A stretch of DNA of 64,000 nucleotides from Caldalkalibacillus uzonensis (GCF_030814135.1 NZ_JAUSUQ010000004.1:1-64000), one strand, 5' to 3'; counted from the first letter of the stretch, positions 18,063 through 26,872 are shown. Numbers and translations: made by a program. Notes: generated by a model from the letters alone, not told the origin.

Positions 18063-19061
18063 ATGGAAAGAGAACGACAACTATTTACAATGGAAGATAT
18101 GAAGGGAACTTACAAGAAAAAAGACGCTTGGTGGACTGTCATTCTTGTAGATCCTATTGCCTCCAGGCTTGCACTTCCAGTGGCGAATTACACAAATATT
18201 ACCCCCAATCAACTATCAATTACTTCGTTTATCATTGGCCTGATTGCAGCCTATAGCTTTTTCATCGGTTCGGCAGCTGCTCTTATCGTCGGTGCCATTC
18301 TTTATCATATCAGTTTCATCATTGATTGTATGGACGGAAAGATCGCTAGATTAAAGAAAAGCGGCTCCATGTTTGGGATGGTCTTGGATATCAGCCTCGA
18401 TCATATTCGTGTTGTACTTTGTGCTCTAGCCTTAACGTTTGGCCAATTTAACCGTACAGATGATATTACGTATTTATACTTGGCCACTTTTTTAATTGTT
18501 GTCTATTTCATCCGTCATATCAATGCCCTTCATATCTATAAAATCAGACGGGAAATGATGAAAAAGCTAAATAAAATGAAACGAAAAATTAATAAGCTAT
18601 TAAAAATACAAATAAATGAAGAACTGGACCAAAAAGGAAAAGAAATGACGTCAGATCAACCTACTTCAGTGAACGAGTCTACTGAAAAGAATAGACAGGA
18701 AGCAGAACATGTGGTAGAAGAGATAAAAGATCATATGTTGCCTAAGAAAGCAAAGTTTGATTTACAAGCAAGATTTAAAGCTAAATTCCAGTGGTATCTT
18801 TCAGTTCGCGATTTCTTGTTAAGATATCGCATTCGTCCCCATCTGTTTAGTGGTATTGAATTCCAGATGTTTATTTTTATCGTTGCTCCCTTATTAGGTA
18901 TACTCAAGGAAACAATCATTGTAAGCTGTGTTTTACTATTATTATTTGAAATACCTATTGTCTATAAACTATGGCTAAGTACAAATGATTATGAGCGGCA
19001 GATGAAAAGCCTTCAAGAAAAGTATGATGAGCTTCAGGAAATGGAGTTAAGCGAAGTATAA
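18063..19061 (+). CDS. CDP-alcohol phosphotransferase with charged coiled-coil insertion
   Basis: A 332-residue membrane protein with a complete catalytic motif: Asp88, Asp91-Gly, Ala-Arg, Gly105, Asp109 and Asp113, unlike the homologue at 13917. After four helices a hydrophilic stretch of about 80 residues (roughly 165-245) rich in Lys and Glu interrupts the membrane domain, with two further helices after residue 275. Such an insertion is not usual for phosphatidylglycerophosphate synthase-type enzymes. It likely transfers a phospho-alcohol from a CDP-alcohol, perhaps CDP-glycerol made by the operon, to a membrane or soluble acceptor. The ATG at 18063 follows GGAGAAGGGG; an earlier in-frame ATG overlaps the ATPase gene. 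Confidence 0.82.
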   Translation: MERERQLFTMEDMKGTYKKKDAWWTVILVDPIASRLALPVANYTNITPNQLSITSFIIGLIAAYSFFIGSAAALIVGAILYHISFIIDCMDGKIARLKKSGSMFGMVLDISLDHIRVVLCALALTFGQFNRTDDITYLYLATFLIVVYFIRHINALHIYKIRREMMKKLNKMKRKINKLLKIQINEELDQKGKEMTSDQPTSVNESTEKNRQEAEHVVEEIKDHMLPKKAKFDLQARFKAKFQWYLSVRDFLLRYRIRPHLFSGIEFQMFIFIVAPLLGILKETIIVSCVLLLLFEIPIVYKLWLSTNDYERQMKSLQEKYDELQEMELSEV

Positions 19062-19082
19062 CGGTACGCGGAGGACCCTCTT

Positions 19083-19836
19083 ATGATAAAACCGTTCCCA
19101 ATTGTTGTTGCTCATCGTGGCGCATCCGGTTATGCTCCTGAGAACTGCATTTCAACTGGCTATTGAACAAGGCTGTGATGCCATAGAGCTTGATGTTCAT
19201 CTCTCAGCTGATCACGAACTTATTGTGTGCCATGATCCTTCTATCAACCGAACTACCAATGGGAAAGGATTAATTAAGGATTTGACTGCTAAAGAATTAA
19301 AACAATATGATGCTGGTTATTGGTTTAGTGATGAACTTTATGGACAAAAAATTCCACTTTTAGAAGAGGTTATTGATATCGTGCCTCTCGATGTAAATTT
19401 AATCATCGAAATTAAAAATATCCCCCACCGATATGAAACAATAGAACAAAAACTAATTGATGTCCTTATTAATACAAACCGAATAACCAGTTCCATTATC
19501 ATTTCATTTGACCATCACTGCCTGCAGAATATCAAGACAATGGCACCTGACCTCAAGATCGGTTTGCTATATAAAGTAAACTTAATTAATCATTACCGTT
19601 ATACACAGCTGTTTAATCAACAAATATATTCCCTGCATCCTCATTATCGGACAATCTCCGAGAGCCAAATACATGAATCCATCACACATGGTCTTAAAGT
19701 TTTTACCTGGACTGTTAACCGAATAGAGGATATGAAACAACAAATAGATAATAAAGTTTCTGGTATTATTACAGATTTCCCTGATAAGCTTGGAAAGCTA
19801 CTCGTAAGTTTAAGGAACGAAGCTAATAATAATTGA
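19083..19836 (+). pseudogene. Glycerophosphodiester phosphodiesterase, frameshifted near the N-terminus
   Basis: From the ATG at 19083 (GGAGG upstream) the frame reads a correct GDPD start with IVVAHRGASGYAPEN and then hits a stop at 19164. The rest of the enzyme continues in another frame from about 19148: TAFQLAIEQGCDAIELDV, then CHDPSINRTTNG, KIPLLEEV, EIKN, and the FTWTVN end. Between PEN and AF the family has three residues, but only one base is present, which fits an 8-base deletion. The catalytic His-Arg pair is therefore separated from the Glu/Asp/His residues. GDPDs hydrolyse glycerophosphodiesters; here the function would have been turnover of the operon's product. A sequencing error is possible. 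Confidence 0.85.
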
Positions 19837-19852
19837 CCAGCTTTTGAGCCGA

Positions 19853-19886
19853 AAAAAGCTTCCCCTATCTGAAGGAGAAGCTTTTT
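19853..19886. terminator. Bidirectional terminator after the glycerol-1-phosphate operon
   Basis: AAAAAGCTTC at 19853 pairs with GAAGCTTTTT ending at 19886. The A and T tracts allow use on both strands. It overlaps the stop codon of the convergent subtilase-like gene. Confidence 0.8.
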
Positions 19887-22095
19887 AATCATCAACGCCA
19901 GAGAGAGCCCAGGTCATATGTTCCTGTGAATAAGTGAATGTTCCCCCATAAACAAACTCACTTTGGCCACCTTGTTCCACGTAAGCAATTAAATAATACT
20001 CACCTTCCTCTAAAGGCTGTTGATTAATGACCCCGTTCCAGTGTTCAAGCTTCACTTTGTCACTTACACCCACATATGTTCCTATCGACCCCATAAACTG
20101 ATGTTCATCAGAGAAAATCCAAAACTGAACAAGGTCTGCATCATTTTCCAGTTCCAACTTCAACTCAAATAGGCGAGGACCTTTGCGCTCCAGGGAGAAA
20201 AATGATTGCTCAGTTGATGCTGTGCTTGCTTCACGCTGCTGACCTGCATCCTCATCTGCTTTAATATCCTCATCTTTATCCACATGTTCTTGCAACTTTT
20301 TTAACGCCTGCCACAGGTTTAACCGCCCTGGCTCATTTTCCCCTGTGCTCATATCTTGATGCAATCCGCTGTCATACTCCAAACGGTCTGTCTGTATTGC
20401 TGTTGCTCGTAACAAGTCCTGCAGTTCATCTACAGTTAACGAATCTCTCAAATCCTCTTGCGCCTCAAGTAATAAAGCTAAGGCGCCTGCCACATGAGCA
20501 GCAGAATTTTGGGCTCCATCCGTTACCGCGTAACCATGGGGATATTCAAGCTGATGAGTACTGATGGTGCTTAATATTCTCTGTCCTGGCGCCAAAAGAT
20601 CTGCTTGATCAGCCTTATCCTCCTGCTCATCGTTTTCCATGACAGCATGGTCTGCTAAGTTGATTAGCTTCATATCAATAGATATTTTATCTTCCCCATC
20701 TTTAAGGGCCTGGTAAACTGCGTAGGCCTGTTCATAAGATATAGCGAAGGTAGGCAAGGGAAGGCCGGGGATCACAAGGGAAGGTACCTCACCCTTTTCT
20801 GTCATATAAATAATAACTGCTGCGGCTCCTGCTTCTTTTAAGGCTTCAATATAGTCAATATAGGGAACCTGTTGATCATTCATAATGGCAATTTTACCTT
20901 TGATATTAAGTTTTTTTATGTCTTCCAGCTCTTTAAAAGCAACATACTCAATATCATATTGTTTGTTTGCCAGCTTGTTGACATCCTCATCACTGCTGTA
21001 GCCCACAACATCAATATTATTGAGATAAACGTAATCGGAAAAAACAATGTCCGCCTCATACTCAATCAATGACAGTGGAACCGAGCCGACCTTTATCGGT
21101 ACATAAGCTGTTTCAGTGGCCAAGGTGGCAGGGTCAACCGGTGCACTCATCTCAACAGATGTTACCACAAACGTGTTCTCTGCTTGGGCCCAGTGCAAGG
21201 CCTTACCCAACGCCCAGTCCGGTTCTGCCCCGGCAAGGGAGAGATTGATGATGTCAGCTTCATCCTGCACAGCCCGGTCCAAGGCAGCCAGGACACGCTC
21301 TGTCGTACCCGCTCCACCCGGTCCGATGACCCGGTAGGCGAGCAGAGTTACTTCAGGAGCAATCCCGCTCAGGGCACCATCGGCAGCAATAATGCCCGCA
21401 ATGTGGGTGCCATGTGTCGTCGGCTCTCCACCCGGGTTGCCCACTGTGGTCTCTTGCGGATCATCGTTGTTGTCCACAAAGTCCCAGCCTTTATACTCAT
21501 CAAAGGCATTCTTCAGGTCGGGGTGGGTGTAATCCACACCCGTATCCACCACGGCTACTTTCACATCTTTGCCTGTATAGCCCCATTCATCCCTGACCCG
21601 GTCAAGTCCTCTCAGCGACGGGGCATCCATCACCTCAGGATCGTACTCATAAATCAGCCCCTTATCCAGGTCCATGTCAACTGTATAGGTCACATTAGGA
21701 TACACAGCCCTGACCCCTGGGGTGACGAGAAGCTGGGGAATAGTATTGGCTGGCAGGGTAACCGCCATGCCCGAGAAAAGATACTCATATTCTGTCCTGA
21801 CCTGTGCTTTAGGAATAGCCTCTTGAATGTGAGTGATGACATGGCGACGCTTACTGGCCAAATACTCCCGTGTTTGAGAGATGCCCATGTGTTTCGCTTC
21901 TACGAGAGAAGGAGACTCAATTTCGACAATAACCGTGACAGAGGAGGGACTAAACAGATCATACGTGCCATAGAGGGGTGCCAACTGACCGGCCAGGTCC
22001 CCCTTCTCGTCCGCATTAGCCTGTGGAATATATGTAAACAAAAGGACGGCTATGAGACATAACACGCCCCATTTCTTATTGAGCGGATGTGTCAT
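19885..22095 (-). CDS. Secreted subtilase-like protein with PA domain, catalytic Ser lost
   Basis: A 736-residue secreted protein: signal peptide (LCLIAVLLFTYIPQANA), an I9-like propeptide region (to about 150), then an S8 domain with the Asp motif VAVVDTGVDYTHPDL (Asp184) and His motif HGTHIAGI (His228). A protease-associated domain is inserted at about 350-470. At the position of GTSMAxPHVAG the sequence is GAQNSAAHVAG, with Gln529 in place of the catalytic Ser, and the oxyanion AGN motif is also missing (VVTSVEMSAP). A C-terminal beta-rich part follows. It should be proteolytically inactive and may be a binding or scaffold protein outside the cell. ATG at 22095 follows AAGGTTAGGTG. Confidence 0.85.
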   Translation of the reverse strand: MTHPLNKKWGVLCLIAVLLFTYIPQANADEKGDLAGQLAPLYGTYDLFSPSSVTVIVEIESPSLVEAKHMGISQTREYLASKRRHVITHIQEAIPKAQVRTEYEYLFSGMAVTLPANTIPQLLVTPGVRAVYPNVTYTVDMDLDKGLIYEYDPEVMDAPSLRGLDRVRDEWGYTGKDVKVAVVDTGVDYTHPDLKNAFDEYKGWDFVDNNDDPQETTVGNPGGEPTTHGTHIAGIIAADGALSGIAPEVTLLAYRVIGPGGAGTTERVLAALDRAVQDEADIINLSLAGAEPDWALGKALHWAQAENTFVVTSVEMSAPVDPATLATETAYVPIKVGSVPLSLIEYEADIVFSDYVYLNNIDVVGYSSDEDVNKLANKQYDIEYVAFKELEDIKKLNIKGKIAIMNDQQVPYIDYIEALKEAGAAAVIIYMTEKGEVPSLVIPGLPLPTFAISYEQAYAVYQALKDGEDKISIDMKLINLADHAVMENDEQEDKADQADLLAPGQRILSTISTHQLEYPHGYAVTDGAQNSAAHVAGALALLLEAQEDLRDSLTVDELQDLLRATAIQTDRLEYDSGLHQDMSTGENEPGRLNLWQALKKLQEHVDKDEDIKADEDAGQQREASTASTEQSFFSLERKGPRLFELKLELENDADLVQFWIFSDEHQFMGSIGTYVGVSDKVKLEHWNGVINQQPLEEGEYYLIAYVEQGGQSEFVYGGTFTYSQEHMTWALSGVDD

Positions 22096-22263
22096 GATGA
22101 GCACCTAACCTTTGTTATTATAGGCATTTATGTCTATTGTACACTAGATGGCTAAAAAATGCTAACCAGAACTTTACATCACAGTGAAAAACACTTAAAA
22201 AAAGATTTACAACATGTAGATTTTTTCCTATTATTGTTCTTAAGAAGGGAAAGGAGTCGACTT

Positions 22264-23169
22264 ATGACAAAGAAAGTCATCATCATCATTATTTCAGTTA
22301 TTGCCGCAGCAGTGCTTGGGGTTGGCATTTACGGTTATTCATTGTACAGCTCTTTGAACAAAACCACAGAAAACATCTACGAACCTCTGGAACGGGGGGA
22401 AACATCCAAACTGAGGGAAAAAAAGCCAGATGAAGATGATCCGATCTCAATTCTATTACTCGGCGTTGATGCCCGGCCCGGTGAACGGGGACGAACAGAC
22501 ACGATCATGGTGATGACAATTAATCCTCAGCAAAAAAATGCCTATTTGTTAAGTATTCCCAGAGATACCCGCACTGAAATTATTGGGCGGGGGGTTCAAG
22601 ACAAAATTAACCATGCCTATGCCTTTGGCGGTATTGACATGACCATTGACACCGTGGAGAATTTCCTGGATATTCCGATCGACTACTATGCGCTGGTCAA
22701 TATGGAAGGGTTCGTCTCCATCATTGATATTCTTGGCGGAGTGACTGTTGATGTGACCCAAAACTTTGATTATGACGGCCACTCCTTCCGTGAAGGGGAA
22801 ATGACCATGGATGGGCAAGCGGCCTTGGCTTATTCCCGCATGCGTAAACAGGACCCCCGTGGTGATTTTGGGCGCAATGACCGGCAGCGCCAAATTATTA
22901 AAGCACTGATTAGCGAAGCGGCTTCTGTCAAAACGTTATGGAAAGTGGATGACATCATGGAAGTGATCGAAGATAATGTCCGTACCAACAAAGATCAGGA
23001 AGATATTAACCGCTTAAGCAAACACTATCTGGATGCTGCCCGTAATTTAGAATCGCTCACCCTGAGCGGACAGGGACAAACGATTAATGGTGTTTATTAC
23101 TTTATCGTCGACGACACCGAGCGGCAGCGTATCCAGTCCATTTTAAAAGATCATATGCAGTTGAACTAA
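22264..23169 (+). CDS. LytR-CpsA-Psr (LCP) family wall-polymer ligase
   Basis: A 301-residue protein with one N-terminal membrane anchor and a complete LCP domain: LLLGVDARPGERGRTDTIMV, LSIPRDTRTEI, KINHAYAFGG, YSRMRKQDPRGDFGRNDRQRQI. It transfers a polyprenyl-linked polymer to peptidoglycan outside the membrane. The ATG at 22264 follows AAGGAG; the open frame upstream is not coding. It lies between the inactive subtilase and the poly-gamma-glutamate locus. In B. subtilis an LCP gene (tagT, formerly ywtF) also lies close to the pgs genes. It is clearly distinct from the other LCP protein at 9378. Confidence 0.9.
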   Translation: MTKKVIIIIISVIAAAVLGVGIYGYSLYSSLNKTTENIYEPLERGETSKLREKKPDEDDPISILLLGVDARPGERGRTDTIMVMTINPQQKNAYLLSIPRDTRTEIIGRGVQDKINHAYAFGGIDMTIDTVENFLDIPIDYYALVNMEGFVSIIDILGGVTVDVTQNFDYDGHSFREGEMTMDGQAALAYSRMRKQDPRGDFGRNDRQRQIIKALISEAASVKTLWKVDDIMEVIEDNVRTNKDQEDINRLSKHYLDAARNLESLTLSGQGQTINGVYYFIVDDTERQRIQSILKDHMQLN

Positions 23170-23175
23170 CAGCTT

Positions 23176-23206
23176 ACCCCCGGGCAGCTTGGTGTCTCCC
23201 GGGGGT
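23176..23206. terminator. Terminator-like hairpin after the second LCP gene
   Basis: ACCCCCGGG at 23176-23184 and CCCGGGGGT at 23198-23206 form a very stable 9-bp stem directly after the LCP stop and before the convergent SGNH-like gene. The following T-run is weak (TTGC). Confidence 0.6.
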
Positions 23207-23211
23207 TGCAC

Positions 23212-24774
23212 TTACTCTTCCGTATAAAACACAGTGCCTATCAACTTCATCGTTCCACTTGTCACTTCAATATTAAAGCCAATCTCGTAGAGATACGGAA
23301 ACTGGCTGTACCGCTCTCTACTGACCCCTTTGATCAAACCAATTTCATGCAGTCCGTCCTCTCCCGCACTTATACTGTCCAGAATGACCCCATCGCTTGC
23401 TACCTTAAGATCAGCAGTAAACTCAGAAGACAAATCAACCAAAAGATCAACAGCCATGGCGCGGGGATGCTTAAAATGGGCCACTTCTCCCGGTGTCAGC
23501 TCAATGATATAGTTCGACACACTATATTCCCCAACACGCAATGCGGGATTACGGTAGGGATCATCCACCTGTCCCCCGGCCCGTTGCCCAGTATGATCAA
23601 GAGGCTCAAACATCACTTCAGCTTGAGCAGGGTTACGTTCCAACACATGACCATGATTTTGAGCTACTGGGTAACGATCCCCAGGCAATTCTATCACTTC
23701 AGCTTCTTGCTTGCGGTTATTAAGCACAGAGCGTATGGCATAGGCCAACGCCTGATGGCCTTCAAGGGTTAAGTGTTCATCTGCATCTGCTATGCGGTTC
23801 ACATCTCCAGCTTCCAGATAGCCGCGGGCATCCACCAGCTCAGTTCCCCAGGTATCAGCCAACATACTTAGTACTTGATAAACTGACGCTGTACTTTCGG
23901 ACTGGCTTGTGAATTGGGCAACATTAACGAGGATAACTTCAATGTCTTGTTGGCGCAACTGCCTGATCAGATTTTCTACTGCAGCCAATTGGTCCGGATC
24001 TGCATCATAACCAATAATTGCCAAGTCATAAGCAGGATCAAACAAATTCCTTTTTCCTCCATCCTCTTCTATTCCCAGACCCAACTGTACCAGCCCAAAA
24101 TGAAGAGAGGCACTGACGCTGGTATAATGATGAACGACAAGGTTTGGTTTAGACAAATTTAGATCAAGATAATCATAATTGTAGGCGGGGTTAAAGATCA
24201 TATCCGCCCAATCCACATCATCGCCGGGGTGCAACAATCCCGGGCCAAATACGGCGACGCGCAGGCCCGAGTTGTTCAGCCATAACCTTTCTTTACTCTC
24301 TGGAATGCGGGTTGTGGGGATATCCAGCTCCCCGGCTTGGATCACCTCCCGGACATCACCTCCCTCTGCTTTTACCGTGGCCAGTAAAACACCCCCTCGA
24401 TGTATAGGAGCTGTAAACGTATGTAAGGAGAAAGTGTTTAAATCCAGCATAATGTATGTATCGCCATTGTCTGCTACTTCTACGCTGCTCTGATCTATGA
24501 CTATGGTGTCACCAGTGTCAAACACAATGCTCCCCTCACTAAGCACCACATGAAGTCCTTCACTGTGCTCTTCTTCAACGTTAAACCCTACAATTTCTTC
24601 TATTGCAGCGTAGGTGTCCCGGTGCGTGTCTGCTCCCATGTGTTTAGCCGTTTCCGTACTGGCAGTAGATGCGGTCAATGGAGTAGGGGGCCAAAAAAAC
24701 TTTCCATATATCAGGAGGGCTAGAATAGATAATATTAATACTGTAAGCAAGGCCCCTTTTAATTTCTCTAGCAT
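23212..24774 (-). CDS. Secreted/membrane-anchored SGNH-hydrolase-like protein, degenerate nucleophile block
   Basis: A 520-residue protein with an N-terminal membrane anchor (ALLTVLILSILALLIYG), a beta-rich region to about 160, an SGNH-like alpha/beta domain (about 160-370), and a C-terminal beta-rich domain. The block V pattern DEHLTLEGHQALA (Asp and His) is clear. The block I Gly-Asp-Ser is replaced by FGPGLLHPGDD, so the usual Ser is absent. SGNH/GDSL proteins deacylate or acylate cell-surface glycans. It lies downstream of capE behind a terminator. It may modify the capsule or wall, or be non-enzymatic. The ATG at 24774 follows GAAAGGATG; earlier starts are unlikely. Confidence 0.6.
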   Translation of the reverse strand: MLEKLKGALLTVLILSILALLIYGKFFWPPTPLTASTASTETAKHMGADTHRDTYAAIEEIVGFNVEEEHSEGLHVVLSEGSIVFDTGDTIVIDQSSVEVADNGDTYIMLDLNTFSLHTFTAPIHRGGVLLATVKAEGGDVREVIQAGELDIPTTRIPESKERLWLNNSGLRVAVFGPGLLHPGDDVDWADMIFNPAYNYDYLDLNLSKPNLVVHHYTSVSASLHFGLVQLGLGIEEDGGKRNLFDPAYDLAIIGYDADPDQLAAVENLIRQLRQQDIEVILVNVAQFTSQSESTASVYQVLSMLADTWGTELVDARGYLEAGDVNRIADADEHLTLEGHQALAYAIRSVLNNRKQEAEVIELPGDRYPVAQNHGHVLERNPAQAEVMFEPLDHTGQRAGGQVDDPYRNPALRVGEYSVSNYIIELTPGEVAHFKHPRAMAVDLLVDLSSEFTADLKVASDGVILDSISAGEDGLHEIGLIKGVSRERYSQFPYLYEIGFNIEVTSGTMKLIGTVFYTEE

Positions 24775-24860
24775 ACTTACATCCTTTCTCCCTTCTATCA
24801 TTTTCCTTCTATTATACACTACTATGCACCGTTTCCTAGATTCTTCCCTTTATTTAAACG

Positions 24861-24890
24861 AAAAAAAGCAAGGGCATAAGATCCCTTGCT
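24861..24890 (-). terminator. Terminator of the poly-gamma-glutamate operon
   Basis: On the minus strand AGCAAGGG and CCCTTGCT form an 8-bp stem with an 8-base loop, followed by seven T residues. It separates capE from the SGNH-like gene. Confidence 0.85.
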
Positions 24891-24921
24891 CAAGACCCGC
24901 TACTTATGATCGTTCTCTTAT

Positions 24922-25146
24922 TTACTCAATGTCCAGGACAGGTAACTCACCCTCATCTTGAAAAAGCTTCCTGTTCTCCTCTTCCAGCTCTGTATGGGTT
25001 TTCTGCTGTTCCAGCTGGGCCTTGATCACTTCAATGGTGTAAGCTTCCTCCTCCGACACGGTTTGAACCGGCTTCAAAATAATCATAAAAGCCATCACTG
25101 CGGCCAGTATCACCACTGGCCAAGCGAAACCGAGTCCCCTTTTCAT
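24922..25146 (-). CDS. Small membrane protein, CapE/PgsE-like by position
   Basis: A 74-residue protein with one membrane helix (residues 7-26) and an acidic, helical C-terminal tail rich in Glu. CapE of B. anthracis (47 residues) and PgsE of B. subtilis (55 residues) are similarly small, one-helix proteins needed for or enhancing poly-gamma-glutamate synthesis, and have little sequence conservation. This gene lies after the capD-like gene, giving the order capB-capC-capA-capD-capE exactly as in B. anthracis. The call is based on position and topology. It is longer than known CapE proteins. Confidence 0.6.
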   Translation of the reverse strand: MKRGLGFAWPVVILAAVMAFMIILKPVQTVSEEEAYTIEVIKAQLEQQKTHTELEEENRKLFQDEGELPVLDIE

Positions 25147-25165
25147 GAATGATCAGCCTCCTATT

Positions 25166-26872
25166 TCACATATTCGTTGCTTGCCAGGAGCCGCCCCGGC
25201 GAGAATCTGCCCCGCCGTGAACCTGGCCTCCTTCATCAACGTATAGGGCTTGAATGCCTCCGAAATAAAAGGGGGAATTCATCCTACGGTAGTTGATGTT
25301 ATAACCCCTGTTTTGCAAGGCCGAAATCACCTCTCTGGCCATATGTTCTTCCACATAGACGACCTGGTCTTCCACGTAAAAGCGGGGCTGTTCAATCGCT
25401 TGTTGCAAGTGCTGGCCCCCATACAGCCAGTTGATCAGCACCTGCACCAACATCAAGGGAATCCGCTTCCCTCCCGGCGTACCGATACCCAGTACCGGCT
25501 TTCCTTCCTTAGTTATTATCACCGGTGTTATATACGTCCGCGGGCTTTTGCCAGCTTCGGGTGCATTGAGGGAAGCTTCATTTTCGCTGAAATTTTTGAG
25601 CTGATTATTCAGGAAAAAGCCGTCCACATACACCCCTGAGCCAAAAAACTGGCTCAGGGTATGGGTAGCCGAGACCATCATGCCGTCCTGATCGACAATG
25701 ACAAAATGGGTGGTGTTCTGATGATCTTCTTGATCGGCAGGTGTCTGATCCGCCGGATAAGAGGACAGTTCACCTTTGGTGATCCCTTGGACCAAATAAG
25801 AGACGTAATCGTCGCTGATCAACTCCTCAGCCGGTACATCAACAAATGCCGGATCGGCAATATATTGCAGCCGGTCCGCATACACCTGGTGGGCGATCTC
25901 ACCCAAGAGATGGATATAGTTCTCCTGTTCTTTAAGCAGCTGATCCAGATCAAACGCTTCAGCCATTTGCAGCGCCTGAATCAAGGTAATGCCAGCTGTA
26001 GGGGAATCGGTGGCCAAAACCTCGTATTCCCCAAAGGTGCCTTGCACCGGTTCCCCTTCCCGGACGCGGTACTGCTTCAAGTCAGCAGCGGTGATGCCCC
26101 GTATCCGCTTGGCAATATGCTCGGCGGTCTCCCCTTCATAAAAGGCTTCTGCACCTTCATCCCTGATCCGCTTTAATGTGGCGGCCAGTTCGGGCTGTTT
26201 GAGGGTGTCACCGGTTTTTAGCGGCTCCCCAGCGGGGTAAAAATGGCTCAAATCTTCCCCGGAAAGATAGGACTGGTACAAAGCCAGGCGTTCGGCCAGG
26301 AGACGGTCAATTTGAAAGCCCTCTTCAGCCAGGCGGATGGCTGGCTCCATCAACTCATCCATGGGCATTGAACCGTACGCCTGATGCACGTGCTCCATGC
26401 CTTGGACCAATCCGGGAATGCCAACCCCCTGTTTTGGCATATTTCCGGAAAAAGGAGCCACTTCCCGGTAATGGAAGGTTTGCGGCTCCCGCCCATCTGC
26501 CGGATGGACCAGCATGACCCCGCCACCGCCAATGCCTGATCCATAAGGCTCCACAACCCCTAAGACATAGGAAACCGCGATAGCGGCATCGACCGCATTG
26601 CCTCCCTGCTCTAAAATGTTCATACCTGCTTCAACAGCTAAGGGATGGGCGGCACTGACACCGAAGCCCCCACCCTGTTCCTTATTCTCTTCACTTTTCT
26701 CCCCTGCTCCGGCTTCTTGCTGTATCCGGGTCTCTGTACCAAAAGAGGCTCGCTCCAACCGCACATCAGAGTCTGCATGAAACAGGGTCAGCACATCTTC
26801 ACCCCCTATGACTGCCGCCAGGAAGAGAGAACAGGTGAACACGGCTCCCAGCAACCATCTGGTATTATTCAC
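25166..26872 (-). CDS. Gamma-glutamyltransferase, CapD-like
   Basis: A 568-residue secreted gamma-glutamyltransferase with an N-terminal signal/anchor sequence. It has GGNAVDAAIAVSYVLGVVEPYGSGIGGGGVMLV, the autoprocessing site at NTTHFVIVD (first Thr of TTH is the expected nucleophile), and GTPGGKRIPLMLVQ. GGTs are made as one chain and cut before this Thr. In B. anthracis CapD, a GGT, attaches poly-gamma-D-glutamate to peptidoglycan and trims it. The position after capA fits that role here. General glutathione or PGA hydrolase activity is an alternative. Its start overlaps the capA stop by 8 bases, implying coupling. Confidence 0.88.
   Translation of the reverse strand: MNNTRWLLGAVFTCSLFLAAVIGGEDVLTLFHADSDVRLERASFGTETRIQQEAGAGEKSEENKEQGGGFGVSAAHPLAVEAGMNILEQGGNAVDAAIAVSYVLGVVEPYGSGIGGGGVMLVHPADGREPQTFHYREVAPFSGNMPKQGVGIPGLVQGMEHVHQAYGSMPMDELMEPAIRLAEEGFQIDRLLAERLALYQSYLSGEDLSHFYPAGEPLKTGDTLKQPELAATLKRIRDEGAEAFYEGETAEHIAKRIRGITAADLKQYRVREGEPVQGTFGEYEVLATDSPTAGITLIQALQMAEAFDLDQLLKEQENYIHLLGEIAHQVYADRLQYIADPAFVDVPAEELISDDYVSYLVQGITKGELSSYPADQTPADQEDHQNTTHFVIVDQDGMMVSATHTLSQFFGSGVYVDGFFLNNQLKNFSENEASLNAPEAGKSPRTYITPVIITKEGKPVLGIGTPGGKRIPLMLVQVLINWLYGGQHLQQAIEQPRFYVEDQVVYVEEHMAREVISALQNRGYNINYRRMNSPFYFGGIQALYVDEGGQVHGGADSRRGGSWQATNM

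Noticed and set aside
19102-19836. Intact GDPD from a TTG start at 19102
   Set aside because: That frame lacks the HRGA catalytic motif, which is present only in the other frame from 19083; the TTG has no ribosome binding site of its own.
21184-22062. 292-codon open frame antisense to the subtilase-like gene
   Set aside because: It lies wholly opposite a gene with signal peptide and S8/PA domains, has no ribosome binding site and the composition of a shadow frame.
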